A stretch of DNA of 64,000 nucleotides from positions 1,364,001 through 1,428,000 of the forward strand of contig NZ_CANLBK010000001.1 of assembly GCF_947488835.1 (NCBI RefSeq), given 5' to 3'. The DNA is from an uncultured Marinobacter sp. Its GTDB lineage: Bacteria; Pseudomonadota; Gammaproteobacteria; Pseudomonadales; Oleiphilaceae. Below, one piece after another: positions 25,146 through 32,828 of the stretch. The notes under the pieces are model-generated. The model was not told the origin of the DNA. It was given only the letters and a program-made list of their open reading frames with translations, and did not search any database. Both the position numbers and the translations under genes were made by a program. Each line of letters opens with the position of its first letter. Position 1 is the first letter of the stretch.

Positions 25146-26048
25146 CTATAGGTGATCGAGGGAGGCCCTCAGGGTCTCCCCGATTCTTGCATTCAGTTTC
25201 AATTCCGCCAACTCCTCGGCACGCGTACGGCCCAGATTGAGGGTAGCTATCGGCATACCTAACTCCTTTGCATACCTGCAAAAGCGAAAGCCGGAGTAAA
25301 CCATCAAAGAAGACCCAATAACCAGCAACCCGTCACTGGCCTTGAGCGTGTCCTTCGCCAATTCCACCCGTTGCTTCGGTACAAAATCACCAAAAAACAC
25401 AACATCCGGTTTGAGTATGCCGCTGCAGTTTGGGCAGTCTGCGAGGCGAAAACCGGTGAAATCCACGTTCAAATCAGCATCGCCATCTGGAGCAGCTTCC
25501 GCTTTGAAGCCCTGAAACGCCGGATTGAGATCTGCACAGCGCTCGTGCACTTCGTCTCGGGGGCATCTGTAACCACAACTCATACACAATACTTCATCCG
25601 CACGGCCGTGCAGATCACTCACCCCTTGTGTGCCGGCTTTTTGATGCAGACGATCTACATTCTGGGTGACCACCAGGCTGGCGTGATTACGCATCTCAAG
25701 TTCTGCGATATGGAAGTGGGAGGGGTTTGGCTTTGCGTTGCGAATGACTGGCCAGCCAATCAGGCTGCGCCCCCAGTATCGTTGGCGGGTTTCATGGTTC
25801 TCCATGAACTCCTGATGCTGAACCGGTTGCTTTCGCTTCCAAGCACCTTCGCCATCGCGGTAGTCGGGGATGCCGGAGTCTGTACTTACGCCTGCACCTG
25901 TCAGGATCATCAGCTTGGGATAACGGTGAATAAAATCTGCCAGCAACTCACCAGCCTGCGCCGGTTCATGTAAAACCGGCGGCGCATCCAACTCCGGGAG
26001 GCGCTGGTTCGAACTGAAGGGTCGAGTTCGGTAGGTTGTCACGGGCAT
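25146..26048 (-). CDS. Sir2-family NAD-dependent protein deacylase (class II)
   Basis: A 300-residue sirtuin. NAD-binding motif GAGVSTDSGIPDYR near residue 52, catalytic TQNVDRLHQKAG near 128 and histidine in DLHGRADE near 145, and a zinc site of two pairs, CMSCG near 155 and CPNCSG near 208. The insertion between the zinc pairs and the DYRDGEGAWKRKQPV segment are those of class II (SIRT4-like) sirtuins. It would remove acetyl or other acyl groups from lysines using NAD. AAGGAG precedes the ATG. It is 27 nt downstream of the spermidine-synthase-like gene and probably in the same transcript. Confidence 0.92.
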   Translation of the reverse strand: MPVTTYRTRPFSSNQRLPELDAPPVLHEPAQAGELLADFIHRYPKLMILTGAGVSTDSGIPDYRDGEGAWKRKQPVQHQEFMENHETRQRYWGRSLIGWPVIRNAKPNPSHFHIAELEMRNHASLVVTQNVDRLHQKAGTQGVSDLHGRADEVLCMSCGYRCPRDEVHERCADLNPAFQGFKAEAAPDGDADLNVDFTGFRLADCPNCSGILKPDVVFFGDFVPKQRVELAKDTLKASDGLLVIGSSLMVYSGFRFCRYAKELGMPIATLNLGRTRAEELAELKLNARIGETLRASLDHL

Positions 26049-26075
26049 ACGCTCTCCTTACACTCGCCGGCTATT

Positions 26076-26807
26076 TCAGCCCGGTTTGCGGGCCACGTAT
26101 ACAGTGTTGAACGATTCCCTGTTCTGGAACGGGTTGTAGAAGCTCACTACATGGCAGACCACTTCGGTAAATACTTCCCGTAGCACTTCCATGAATACGG
26201 CGTCTTCCCCCTCATTAGACCACATAGCGAAGATACCACGTGGTTTAAGTTGCCGAGCCATACGGCTGATATTCTCGGTGGTGTAGAAGCTGGCGTTGGA
26301 GTCGCTCAGCAGCGCGCGAGGCGAGTGGTCGATATCCAGAAGGATGGCGTCAAACTTTTTGCCGAGCGCTTGTGGATCAAATCCGCCGCACTCGGGATCG
26401 GCAATGGCAAGATCAAAGAAGCTGCCATGAATGTAGCGGCTGCGGGCATCGGCGTTAATATCTTTGCCAAGGGGCACGTATTCTTGCTGGTGCCAGCGGA
26501 TAACCGGCTCCAGGTATTCTACGATCAGCAGCTCCCCTACCCGATCGTGCCTGAGTGCGGCCACGGCGGTATAGCCTAGCCCGAGGCCTCCAACGACAAC
26601 GCTCAGGTTGTCGCCTTCCGTTTCGTTCAACCCGAGGTCTGAAAGTGCGACTTCAGCGTCTACGAACATGCTGGACATGAGGAATTCTTCGCCGAGTTTT
26701 ACCTCGAATATATCCCGGTCACCCAGTGCTGGGATGCGCCGGCGGCGGAGTGTGATTTCGCCGATCTCGGAGGGCTGGCTATCAATTTGTGCGAACAGTC
26801 GTCCCAC
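26076..26807 (-). CDS. spermidine-synthase-like methyltransferase-fold protein (copy 1)
   Basis: A 243-residue protein of the spermine/spermidine synthase superfamily. The Rossmann glycine motif VVGGLGLGYTA lies near residue 72, IVEYLEPVI near 94 (acidic residue for the ribose), and LLDIDHSP near 155 where true spermidine synthases have a DSTDP-like catalytic motif. Because that motif is altered, aminopropyl transfer is doubtful and another small-molecule transferase role is as likely. The start is a GTG at 26807 with AGAGG 7 nt before it. A paralogue of the same type is at 52644-53318. Confidence 0.75.
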   Translation of the reverse strand: MGRLFAQIDSQPSEIGEITLRRRRIPALGDRDIFEVKLGEEFLMSSMFVDAEVALSDLGLNETEGDNLSVVVGGLGLGYTAVAALRHDRVGELLIVEYLEPVIRWHQQEYVPLGKDINADARSRYIHGSFFDLAIADPECGGFDPQALGKKFDAILLDIDHSPRALLSDSNASFYTTENISRMARQLKPRGIFAMWSNEGEDAVFMEVLREVFTEVVCHVVSFYNPFQNRESFNTVYVARKPG

Positions 26808-26865
26808 TGTGGTGCCTCTTCTTTATTTAACTAAGGTCAGGCCTGCATTACATCTGCACTGTGCA

Positions 26866-26976
26866 AGCGCTGGTGGGGGCCTCTCTCCCAAAAAACGCTG
26901 TGGATACGTCCGTGTACGCTTGGCTCCGCCATCCATGGCTCCGCACATTTTTGGGAGAGAGGCCCCCACCAGCGCT
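26866..26976. repeat. core-plus-arms repeat element, copy A
   Basis: A 53-bp core (26895-26947) flanked by perfect 29-bp inverted arms (26866-26894 and 26948-26976; inner ends CCCAAAAA/TTTTTGGG). The core is present again, inverted, at 27617-27669 with 52 of 53 identical bases, but there with entirely different arms. Together the arms would form a very stable 29-bp stem with the core as the loop. It lies between DUF1415 and the spermidine-synthase-like gene. Confidence 0.85.
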
Positions 26977-26981
26977 ACTGT

Positions 26982-27545
26982 CTACTCCCCTTTATTCTCA
27001 GATGCTTTAGCGCAATTGGCTAAAACTGTCCGCATTTTTTCTGCGCCGAGTTCGTTCATCAGTTCGATATTACGCGGTGGTATGCCATTCACATCCGGAT
27101 GGTTATCAATCGCAGATTCCAGGCTGGCTTCCCGCAACAGGTGGAGCATGGGGAACGGGGAACGGTTGGTGTAGTTCTCGGCGGCATCCGGCTCGGTGTC
27201 GGCAAACTGATAATCGGGGTGGAAACTGGCGATCTGGTAGATGCCTTCCATGTCCAGATAGGTCAACAACCCGTCGGCAGCACCCAGAAACTCGTTGTAG
27301 TCCGCAAAGTTCTGCAGTACGTGAGGGTGAATCAGGAGCGTGGTTTCGATTTCCGGCTCATCGTCCAAACGCAGAAGTTCTGTTTGCAGGGCCTGGAGAA
27401 GTGAATCCTCGTTATCAGCCTCGGATACCACAAACCGAACCCGGTCCCGGACCAGTTCGCGCTTGGCAAACGGACATAGGTTGTAACCAACAACAACGTC
27501 TTCAACCCATTTCCGGGTCGCTTGAACTACCGTTCCATCGCTCAC
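26982..27545 (-). CDS. DUF1415 family protein
   Basis: A 187-residue soluble protein of the DUF1415 family. I use the GTG at 27545, with AGGGA 6 nt before it; the family-typical start TRKWVEDVVVGYNLCPFAKRE follows at once, while an upstream in-frame extension would run into repeat copy B. Other conserved stretches are TTLLIHPHVLQNFADYN near residue 70 and FHPDYQFADT near 107. Function unknown. The gene is bracketed by two inverted copies of the same 53-bp core element (26866-26976 and 27590-27696). Confidence 0.88.
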   Translation of the reverse strand: MSDGTVVQATRKWVEDVVVGYNLCPFAKRELVRDRVRFVVSEADNEDSLLQALQTELLRLDDEPEIETTLLIHPHVLQNFADYNEFLGAADGLLTYLDMEGIYQIASFHPDYQFADTEPDAAENYTNRSPFPMLHLLREASLESAIDNHPDVNGIPPRNIELMNELGAEKMRTVLANCAKASENKGE

Positions 27546-27589
27546 ACTCAATCCCTCTAGTTGTTGATCCAACCTCTTAAGCCTAATTC

Positions 27590-27696
27590 GGGTCGGCTGG
27601 CAGGGCTGTCCAAAAATGTGCGGAGCCATGGATGGCGGAGCCAAGCGTACACGGACGTATCCACAGCGGTTTTTGGACAGCCCTGCCAGCCGGCCC
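27590..27696. repeat. core-plus-arms repeat element, copy B
   Basis: The 53-bp core at 27617-27669 matches copy A (inverted) at 52 of 53 positions. Its arms (27590-27616 and 27670-27696, 27 nt each) pair perfectly apart from one G-T pair; they share with copy A only the inner AAAAA/TTTTT. It lies between the ybiT stop (27717) and the DUF1415 start. Confidence 0.85.
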
Positions 27697-27716
27697 AGCC
27701 TCTAAGCTATGTCAGA

Positions 27717-29303
27717 TCAAAGATGCCCTTGGCTACGAAGATAATCATCATAAGTCCCACTAAAGTCCGTAATCCCCTCAGGCGTCAACTCAATAATCCG
27801 AGTGGCCAGGGAAGACACAAACTCACGGTCGTGGCTCACGAAAATCAGTGTACCCGGATAGTTCTCAAGTGCCAGGTTCAGCGCCTCGATAGACTCCATA
27901 TCCAAGTGGTTAGTAGGCTCATCCAGCAGCATTACGTTCGGCTTTTGCAGAATCAGCTTGCCGAACAGCATGCGCCCCTGCTCACCACCGGAAATTACCC
28001 GCACCGACTTGCCAATATCGTCACCGGAGAACAGCATGCGGCCCAGTGTGCCACGAACCAATTGCTCACCACCGGTAGTCCACTGTGCCATCCATTCCGA
28101 CAGCGTGTCATCGTCAGCAAAATCGTCCGTATGGTCCTGGGCGTAATAGCCCACTTCGGCGCTGTCCGTCCATTTCACTTCACCGCTGTCCGGCTCGTAA
28201 GCACCTGCAAGGCACTGCAACAAAGTGGTTTTACCAATACCGTTGGGACCAATTACTGCCACACGTTCACCCGCTTCTACTTGCAGGTTCAGCTTGTTGA
28301 ATAACGTATTGCCATCAAAACCTTTGGTCAGATCCCGGATGGTGACCGCCTGGCGATGCAGCTTTTTGCCTTGTTCAAAACGGATAAACGGACTAACGCG
28401 GCTTGAAGGCTTTACTTCATCCAATTGGATCTTGTCGATCTGACGGGCGCGAGAAGTGGCCTGCTTTGCTTTGGATGCGTTGGCGGAGAAGCGGCTTACG
28501 AACTGCTGCAGCTCTGCAATTTGTGCTTTCTTCTTCGCGTTGTCCGAGAGCATGCGCTCGCGGGCCTGAGTGGCCGCGGTCATGTATTCATCGTAGTTGC
28601 CCGGGAATAGCCTCAACTCGCCATAGTCCAGGTCAGCCATGTGGGTGCACACGCTGTTCAGGAAGTGACGGTCGTGAGAAATGATGATCATGGTGCTGCT
28701 GCGAGCCACCAGAATGTTTTCCAGCCAGCGGATGGTGTTAATGTCCAGGTGGTTGGTGGGCTCGTCCAGCAATAATACATCTGGATCAGAGAACAGCGCC
28801 TGTGCCAACAGCACCCGCAGCTTCCAGCCAGGGGCCAGGCTGCTCATCGGCCCTTCGTGCTGTTCCAGTGGAATATCCAGGCCCAAAAGCAGTTCGCCAG
28901 CGCGGGATTCGGCGGTGTAGCCGTCCATTTCCGCGAACTGAACTTCCAGATCTGCCACCGCCATACCGTCTTCTTCGCTCATCTCGGCCAGCGAATAGAT
29001 GCGGTCACGCTCTTTTTTAACGTTCCACAGTTCTTCATGGCCCATGATGACTGTGTCCATGACGGAGCAGGTCTCGTAGGCAAACTGATCCTGCCTCAGC
29101 TTACCCAGACGAACATTCGGCTCCAGCATAACCTGGCCGGCAGACGGTTCCAGGTCACCACCGAGAATCTTCATCAGAGTGGATTTACCGCAGCCGTTGG
29201 CCCCGATCAGGCCATAGCGGTTGCCGTTACCGAACTTTGCGGAAACATTTTCAAATAGGGGCTTAGCCCCGAATTGCATGGTGATATTGGCAGTAGAGAT
29301 CAA
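27717..29303 (-). CDS. ybiT: ABC-F ATPase YbiT
   Basis: A 528-residue ABC-F protein: two ATP-binding cassettes without membrane domain. Walker [10 protein letters not shown] near residue 36 and GPNGIGKTT near 356; signatures and Walker [12 protein letters not shown] in both halves; between them the charged P-site-tRNA-interaction linker [20 protein letters not shown]. It is nearly identical in pattern to E. coli YbiT along its length. ABC-F proteins act on stalled ribosomes at the E site. The start is a TTG at 29303 ([12 protein letters not shown]), the position where YbiT begins; the next ATG would remove the first strand. AGG lies 8 nt upstream. Confidence 0.93.
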   Translation of the reverse strand: MISTANITMQFGAKPLFENVSAKFGNGNRYGLIGANGCGKSTLMKILGGDLEPSAGQVMLEPNVRLGKLRQDQFAYETCSVMDTVIMGHEELWNVKKERDRIYSLAEMSEEDGMAVADLEVQFAEMDGYTAESRAGELLLGLDIPLEQHEGPMSSLAPGWKLRVLLAQALFSDPDVLLLDEPTNHLDINTIRWLENILVARSSTMIIISHDRHFLNSVCTHMADLDYGELRLFPGNYDEYMTAATQARERMLSDNAKKKAQIAELQQFVSRFSANASKAKQATSRARQIDKIQLDEVKPSSRVSPFIRFEQGKKLHRQAVTIRDLTKGFDGNTLFNKLNLQVEAGERVAVIGPNGIGKTTLLQCLAGAYEPDSGEVKWTDSAEVGYYAQDHTDDFADDDTLSEWMAQWTTGGEQLVRGTLGRMLFSGDDIGKSVRVISGGEQGRMLFGKLILQKPNVMLLDEPTNHLDMESIEALNLALENYPGTLIFVSHDREFVSSLATRIIELTPEGITDFSGTYDDYLRSQGHL

Positions 29304-29486
29304 GAAACAAACCTATAGAAGTAAGGGCCAGCGCAGCACCGGCTAAATAAAGCCGGCATTGTACAGGTTTGCGATGGTAACCGTGAGGCCGCAGAAACAC
29401 GCATAAAAAGGGCTTGCCTAGAGCGCGGGGGAAAGGCAGCATTCCTTTTCAGAGTTACCCATTCATTTTATTTAAGGAACGTTTTC

Positions 29487-29765
29487 ATGACACAGGCAAC
29501 CGCACGCCACATTCTGGTAGACAGCGAAGCAAAATGTGAAGAACTGAAGAAAGAAATTGAAGGTGGCAAGGATTTCGCGGAAGTAGCGAAGCAGCACTCT
29601 TCTTGCCCGTCTGGCCGTAACGGCGGCGACCTGGGTTCATTCGGCCCCGGCCAGATGGTTCCAGAGTTTGATAAAGTGGTGTTCAGCGGTGAAGTCAATA
29701 AGGTTCTCGGGCCGGTCAAGACCCAGTTTGGCTACCACCTTCTGGAAGTAACCAGCCGCAGCTAA
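29487..29765 (+). CDS. ppiC: parvulin-type peptidyl-prolyl isomerase PpiC
   Basis: A 92-residue single-domain parvulin, the same size as E. coli PpiC. It has ARHILVDSE at the start, the loop HSSCPSGRNGGDLGSFGPGQMVPEFD with the catalytic Cys, and the end FGYHLLEV. It catalyses cis-trans isomerisation of X-Pro bonds in the cytoplasm; there is no signal peptide. AAGGAA precedes the ATG. Divergent from ybiT with about 180 nt between. Confidence 0.96.
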   Translation: MTQATARHILVDSEAKCEELKKEIEGGKDFAEVAKQHSSCPSGRNGGDLGSFGPGQMVPEFDKVVFSGEVNKVLGPVKTQFGYHLLEVTSRS

Positions 29766-29787
29766 GCGCCCCGGCACTGCTTGCAAA

Positions 29788-29814
29788 CTGGCTTCTGATT
29801 GTTTCAGAAGCCAG
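29788..29814. terminator. hairpin between convergent ppiC and DUF2059 genes
   Basis: An 11-bp stem CTGGCTTCTGA / TCAGAAGCCAG with a short TTGTT loop lies between the stops at 29765 and 29832. It is placed to serve both strands; flanking T-runs are weak. Confidence 0.6.
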
Positions 29815-29831
29815 CCTCTTCAGCACCGCTT

Positions 29832-30650
29832 TCACTTTTGAGGGGCGAGGAATTTAACCATCTGATTGCCGATGGATTCAATCGGATCGGTAATAGCCTG
29901 CTGAATACTCTGGGTGACAGTTTTCGAAAATGCAGAACCCGGCCCGCTTTCCAGAAAATCGATATACAACCCCATTTCCTGAGTGCTTATTTTTTCATAA
30001 GTATGCAGATAACTGTTGTATACCTGCTGCTCAACAACGCCCCGTATGGTACTTCGCTGGCTTTCTATCTTCCGTTTAAGCTCTTCGTAGTTTGCTGAGT
30101 CAGAGCTGAATGCAGCCATGGCTGTCGTCAATCCAAGCTGTACAGCAATGGTGGTATCTACAGCACTTTCGGTGGCTCGGGCCGCCCGATCAAAGCGCTC
30201 GAACATCAGGGCACGATCCGTACCTTTGTACTTTTTGTTCAATTCCGCAGCCTTGGCTTGAATCTTTTGCCACGCGGCCGGGTCTGAAGCCGCAATCTCC
30301 GCAGCGGAGATTTTCCGGGCTACCGGTGTCTTGTACCAGCCGTCCACGGCTTCAAGCTGCTTCCCGGAGAGGTCGCGCTCCAGGTTTCTCACTATTTGTT
30401 GCTCTATATCCGCCGCACGAAAACTGTTGCTGACAACGTATCCAATGGTGTCTGCAACCATGGGAGGCAGCTGCTGACTGCGTTTCAAGCCTTCGCGAAT
30501 GCCTTCGCTCATCATTGCAGGGTAGCGTTCAACAATATCGTCGATAGGCGATGCCGTCAGCACCTGCTGAGCACTAGGCGCTGCCATGGCGGGGCCGGCC
30601 AGCATCAGGCCAGTGATTAAAAGAGGTTTAACTAGGGTACCAAGCTTCAT
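29832..30650 (-). CDS. DUF2059 periplasmic protein
   Basis: A 272-residue protein with a signal peptide (residues 1-23, cleavage after GPAMA) and an all-helical body. Near residue 220 the segment YLHTYEKISTQEMGLYIDFLESGPGSAF matches the DUF2059 pattern (YxxxFsxxEL..l..FY.s..G). Families like this are secreted and of unknown function. It stands alone, divergent from the SLT-domain protein gene. Confidence 0.8.
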   Translation of the reverse strand: MKLGTLVKPLLITGLMLAGPAMAAPSAQQVLTASPIDDIVERYPAMMSEGIREGLKRSQQLPPMVADTIGYVVSNSFRAADIEQQIVRNLERDLSGKQLEAVDGWYKTPVARKISAAEIAASDPAAWQKIQAKAAELNKKYKGTDRALMFERFDRAARATESAVDTTIAVQLGLTTAMAAFSSDSANYEELKRKIESQRSTIRGVVEQQVYNSYLHTYEKISTQEMGLYIDFLESGPGSAFSKTVTQSIQQAITDPIESIGNQMVKFLAPQK

Positions 30651-30718
30651 TTAACTATCATCCTGTTTGATGGATGCTGCGTTTATGACACGCACACCCT
30701 CCCCTGAGCAAGCAATCC

Positions 30719-31459
30719 ATGGGTTCCGGAGATGACAGTTTGGTAGGAAAGCTCTGGACGCGATCCCGTCCACGCAAAAGAAAGCGCCAGACCCGTCGTG
30801 ATCGGTGGCGATCCCGCGTGAAATGGTACGGACTTCCGGTTCTGGGCTTAATTATCGGCACCTGGGCAACACTGCGTTTCAGCTTGCTCGCCCCCGAACC
30901 ACCCATCAACCCGAACCATCTGTGCGAGATCTTTCGGGAACACACGGTTTGGTACGACTATGCAAAAGACTCCCAGGAACGCTGGGGAACACCCATCGCT
31001 ACCCAGATGGCTTTCGTGTACTACGAGTCTTCGTTCCGCAGTCACGCCCGGCCACCCAGAACCCGATTATGGGGTTTCATTCCCTGGAGCCGTCCAACCA
31101 CCGCGTACGGTTACGCCCAGGCACTGGACCCTGCCTGGGGCGAGTACCTTGCTGCTAACGGCGATGGCTTATTTACCGTGCGCACGGATATGGAATACGC
31201 CCTGGATTTTGTGGGGTGGTACAACCACCTCTCCCATCGCCAACTCGGCATTCCCTTTCATAGCCCACGCCAACTTTACCTGGCATACCACGAAGGCCGC
31301 GGCGGCTACGCCCGCAAAACGTTTGCCCGCAAGCCTTCGATTACAGCCTTGGCTTCACGGGTGCAGGCACGGGCTTTTCGGTACGACAATCAGCTCAAAT
31401 CCTGCGAGCAGGAGTTCCAGTGCTGGCGGTGGTATCAGTTCTGGCCATTCTGTGGCTGA
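30719..31459 (+). CDS. membrane-anchored SLT-type transglycosylase-like protein
   Basis: A 246-residue protein with an Arg/Lys-rich N-terminus, one membrane anchor (about residues 38-56) and a periplasmic lysozyme-like domain. The catalytic-type glutamate is in AFVYYESSFRSHAR near residue 104, followed by TTAYGYAQALDPAWGEYL, equivalent to the GLMQ helix region, and AYHEGRGGYAR where SLT enzymes have AYNAG. It should act on peptidoglycan; activity is inferred. The ribosome site before the ATG is weak. Convergent with the LysR gene, 18 nt between stops. Confidence 0.8.
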   Translation: MGSGDDSLVGKLWTRSRPRKRKRQTRRDRWRSRVKWYGLPVLGLIIGTWATLRFSLLAPEPPINPNHLCEIFREHTVWYDYAKDSQERWGTPIATQMAFVYYESSFRSHARPPRTRLWGFIPWSRPTTAYGYAQALDPAWGEYLAANGDGLFTVRTDMEYALDFVGWYNHLSHRQLGIPFHSPRQLYLAYHEGRGGYARKTFARKPSITALASRVQARAFRYDNQLKSCEQEFQCWRWYQFWPFCG

Positions 31460-31477
31460 GCGCAAACGCTCCGGTGT

Positions 31478-32377
31478 TCAGGGTGTCGGGTTGAACTCGA
31501 TTGCCGAGGCCTGAGCTCGCAGCCTGTCCACCAGAAACTCTTTCACAATTCGAATTCTCGCCATTTGCTGAGTGTCCTGGCTTACATGCACCCACAGGTC
31601 GACACTTTCGCCCTCGAGCGGATCTGACAGGCGGCGGAGTTCTTTGGTGCCCTCCCCCAAGTAGCATGGCAAAACCGCAAGGCCAGCACCTGACCGCGCC
31701 AGCGCATGCATGGCGTGCAAACTGTTGCAGCGGATGACCGACGTGGCATGCTTCAGGTGCTTGCGGTACCACCGACCGGTTGCCAGGTGGCTAAAGGTGT
31801 CATCCGGAATAATCCAGAGGCAGTCTTCTGGCTGGTTTTCAATATCCATATTACGGTGACGTCGGCAGTAACTGGCAGAGCCGTATACAGCCGATTCAAT
31901 GGCCGCTATGCGCTCACCCTCCAGTGTTGCCTGGGGTTTGTTCTCGGGGCGCAGGGTGAGATCTGCTTCCCTGTGGGTAAGATTGGTAACGTCGTTATCG
32001 GTGAGCACTTCCAGTTCAATGTCGGGAAACTCACGCACCAGTTCAGCCAGAACCGACCCGAGCAACTCGCTCATCATCGTGTCTTCCGCCGCCAGCCGCA
32101 CTTTGCCCACAGGCGCGGCATCCTGCCCAACCAGCTTGCGCTCGAGGTTTTCCATTTCTACTGACAGTTTTTCCGCATTGCGGAAGGCGGTTTCCCCCAC
32201 CGGGGTCAGCTGGAGCCCATCCCGGTTGCGCTCAAAAAACTGTACGCCCAATGCCTCTTCCATCTGGTCGAGTCGACGCAAAACGGTCGTTTGGTGCACG
32301 CCAAGTAATTCTCCGGCCTTCGCAAGGGTTCCGCCTATTGCCAGAGCGTGTATATATCGAAGATAATCCCAGTCCAT
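31478..32377 (-). CDS. LysR-family transcriptional regulator
   Basis: A 299-residue regulator: N-terminal winged helix (GTLAKAGELLGVHQTTVLRRLDQME, residues 16-40, with Gln-Thr-Thr where many have Ser-Ala-Val-S) and a periplasmic-binding-like effector domain from about 90. It would respond to a small metabolite. The divergent neighbour is the 64-aa basic protein, which is 140 nt away and may be its target; no metabolic gene is adjacent, so the effector is unknown. Confidence 0.9.
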   Translation of the reverse strand: MDWDYLRYIHALAIGGTLAKAGELLGVHQTTVLRRLDQMEEALGVQFFERNRDGLQLTPVGETAFRNAEKLSVEMENLERKLVGQDAAPVGKVRLAAEDTMMSELLGSVLAELVREFPDIELEVLTDNDVTNLTHREADLTLRPENKPQATLEGERIAAIESAVYGSASYCRRHRNMDIENQPEDCLWIIPDDTFSHLATGRWYRKHLKHATSVIRCNSLHAMHALARSGAGLAVLPCYLGEGTKELRRLSDPLEGESVDLWVHVSQDTQQMARIRIVKEFLVDRLRAQASAIEFNPTP

Positions 32378-32517
32378 AGCTACTGCATATTTGCAACATG
32401 AGTACGGAGTTTAACGTATTTACGCTGCAAAAAAATACCCTTAGAATTCAATGTAAACTCAGGTTAATAGTTTTTAACCAATCACAAATAGCAACTCACC
32501 AAAAGGAGGAAGTCGCT

Positions 32518-32712
32518 ATGGCACAAAGACATATGGCAACCGTTAAACCGCTACCATCCAGCATCCTCCACAATGGTGCTGAAGTGAGAAGCCAGCACAC
32601 ACGTGCGGCAGCAAAGATGGCGGTCCAGTTCATGAGCCGCAAGCTGCGGTCATTCAACCGGAAGGCTGCAGAAGCAACGCCCGATATCGTTCAGATGCAA
32701 GGCGGACACTGA
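32518..32712 (+). CDS. 64-aa basic protein, unknown
   Basis: A small gene with a very strong ribosome site (AAGGAGG, 8 nt before the ATG) and a strong terminator 67 nt after its stop, so it is probably expressed as its own transcript. The product is basic, with HTRAAAKMAVQFMSRKLRSF as a likely amphipathic helix, and has no signal peptide or membrane segment. I do not recognise it. It is divergent from the LysR gene. Confidence 0.65.
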   Translation: MAQRHMATVKPLPSSILHNGAEVRSQHTRAAAKMAVQFMSRKLRSFNRKAAEATPDIVQMQGGH

Positions 32713-32778
32713 TTCCAGTCAGGCCAACGTAAAGAGCTGCACCCTATAGCGCAGCTCTGAAGCAAGTAGCCAAACTGA

Positions 32779-32818
32779 AAACGCCGGTGGTTCTGATCTC
32801 AGAGCCACCGGCGTTTTG
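32779..32818. terminator. bidirectional Rho-independent terminator
   Basis: A long stem AAACGCCGGTGG...CCACCGGCGTTT continues inward through TCTGA/TCAGA with one mismatch. T-runs flank it on both strands (GTTTTG to the right; GTTTTCAG on the other strand). It serves the 64-aa gene and the convergent acyl-CoA synthetase. Confidence 0.88.
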
Positions 32819-32828
32819 CATTACCCGG

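Noticed and set aside
26866..27696. Integron attC sites or a composite transposon around DUF1415
   Set aside because: The conserved part is the loop, not the stem ends; there is no transposase or integrase, and no target duplication is visible.
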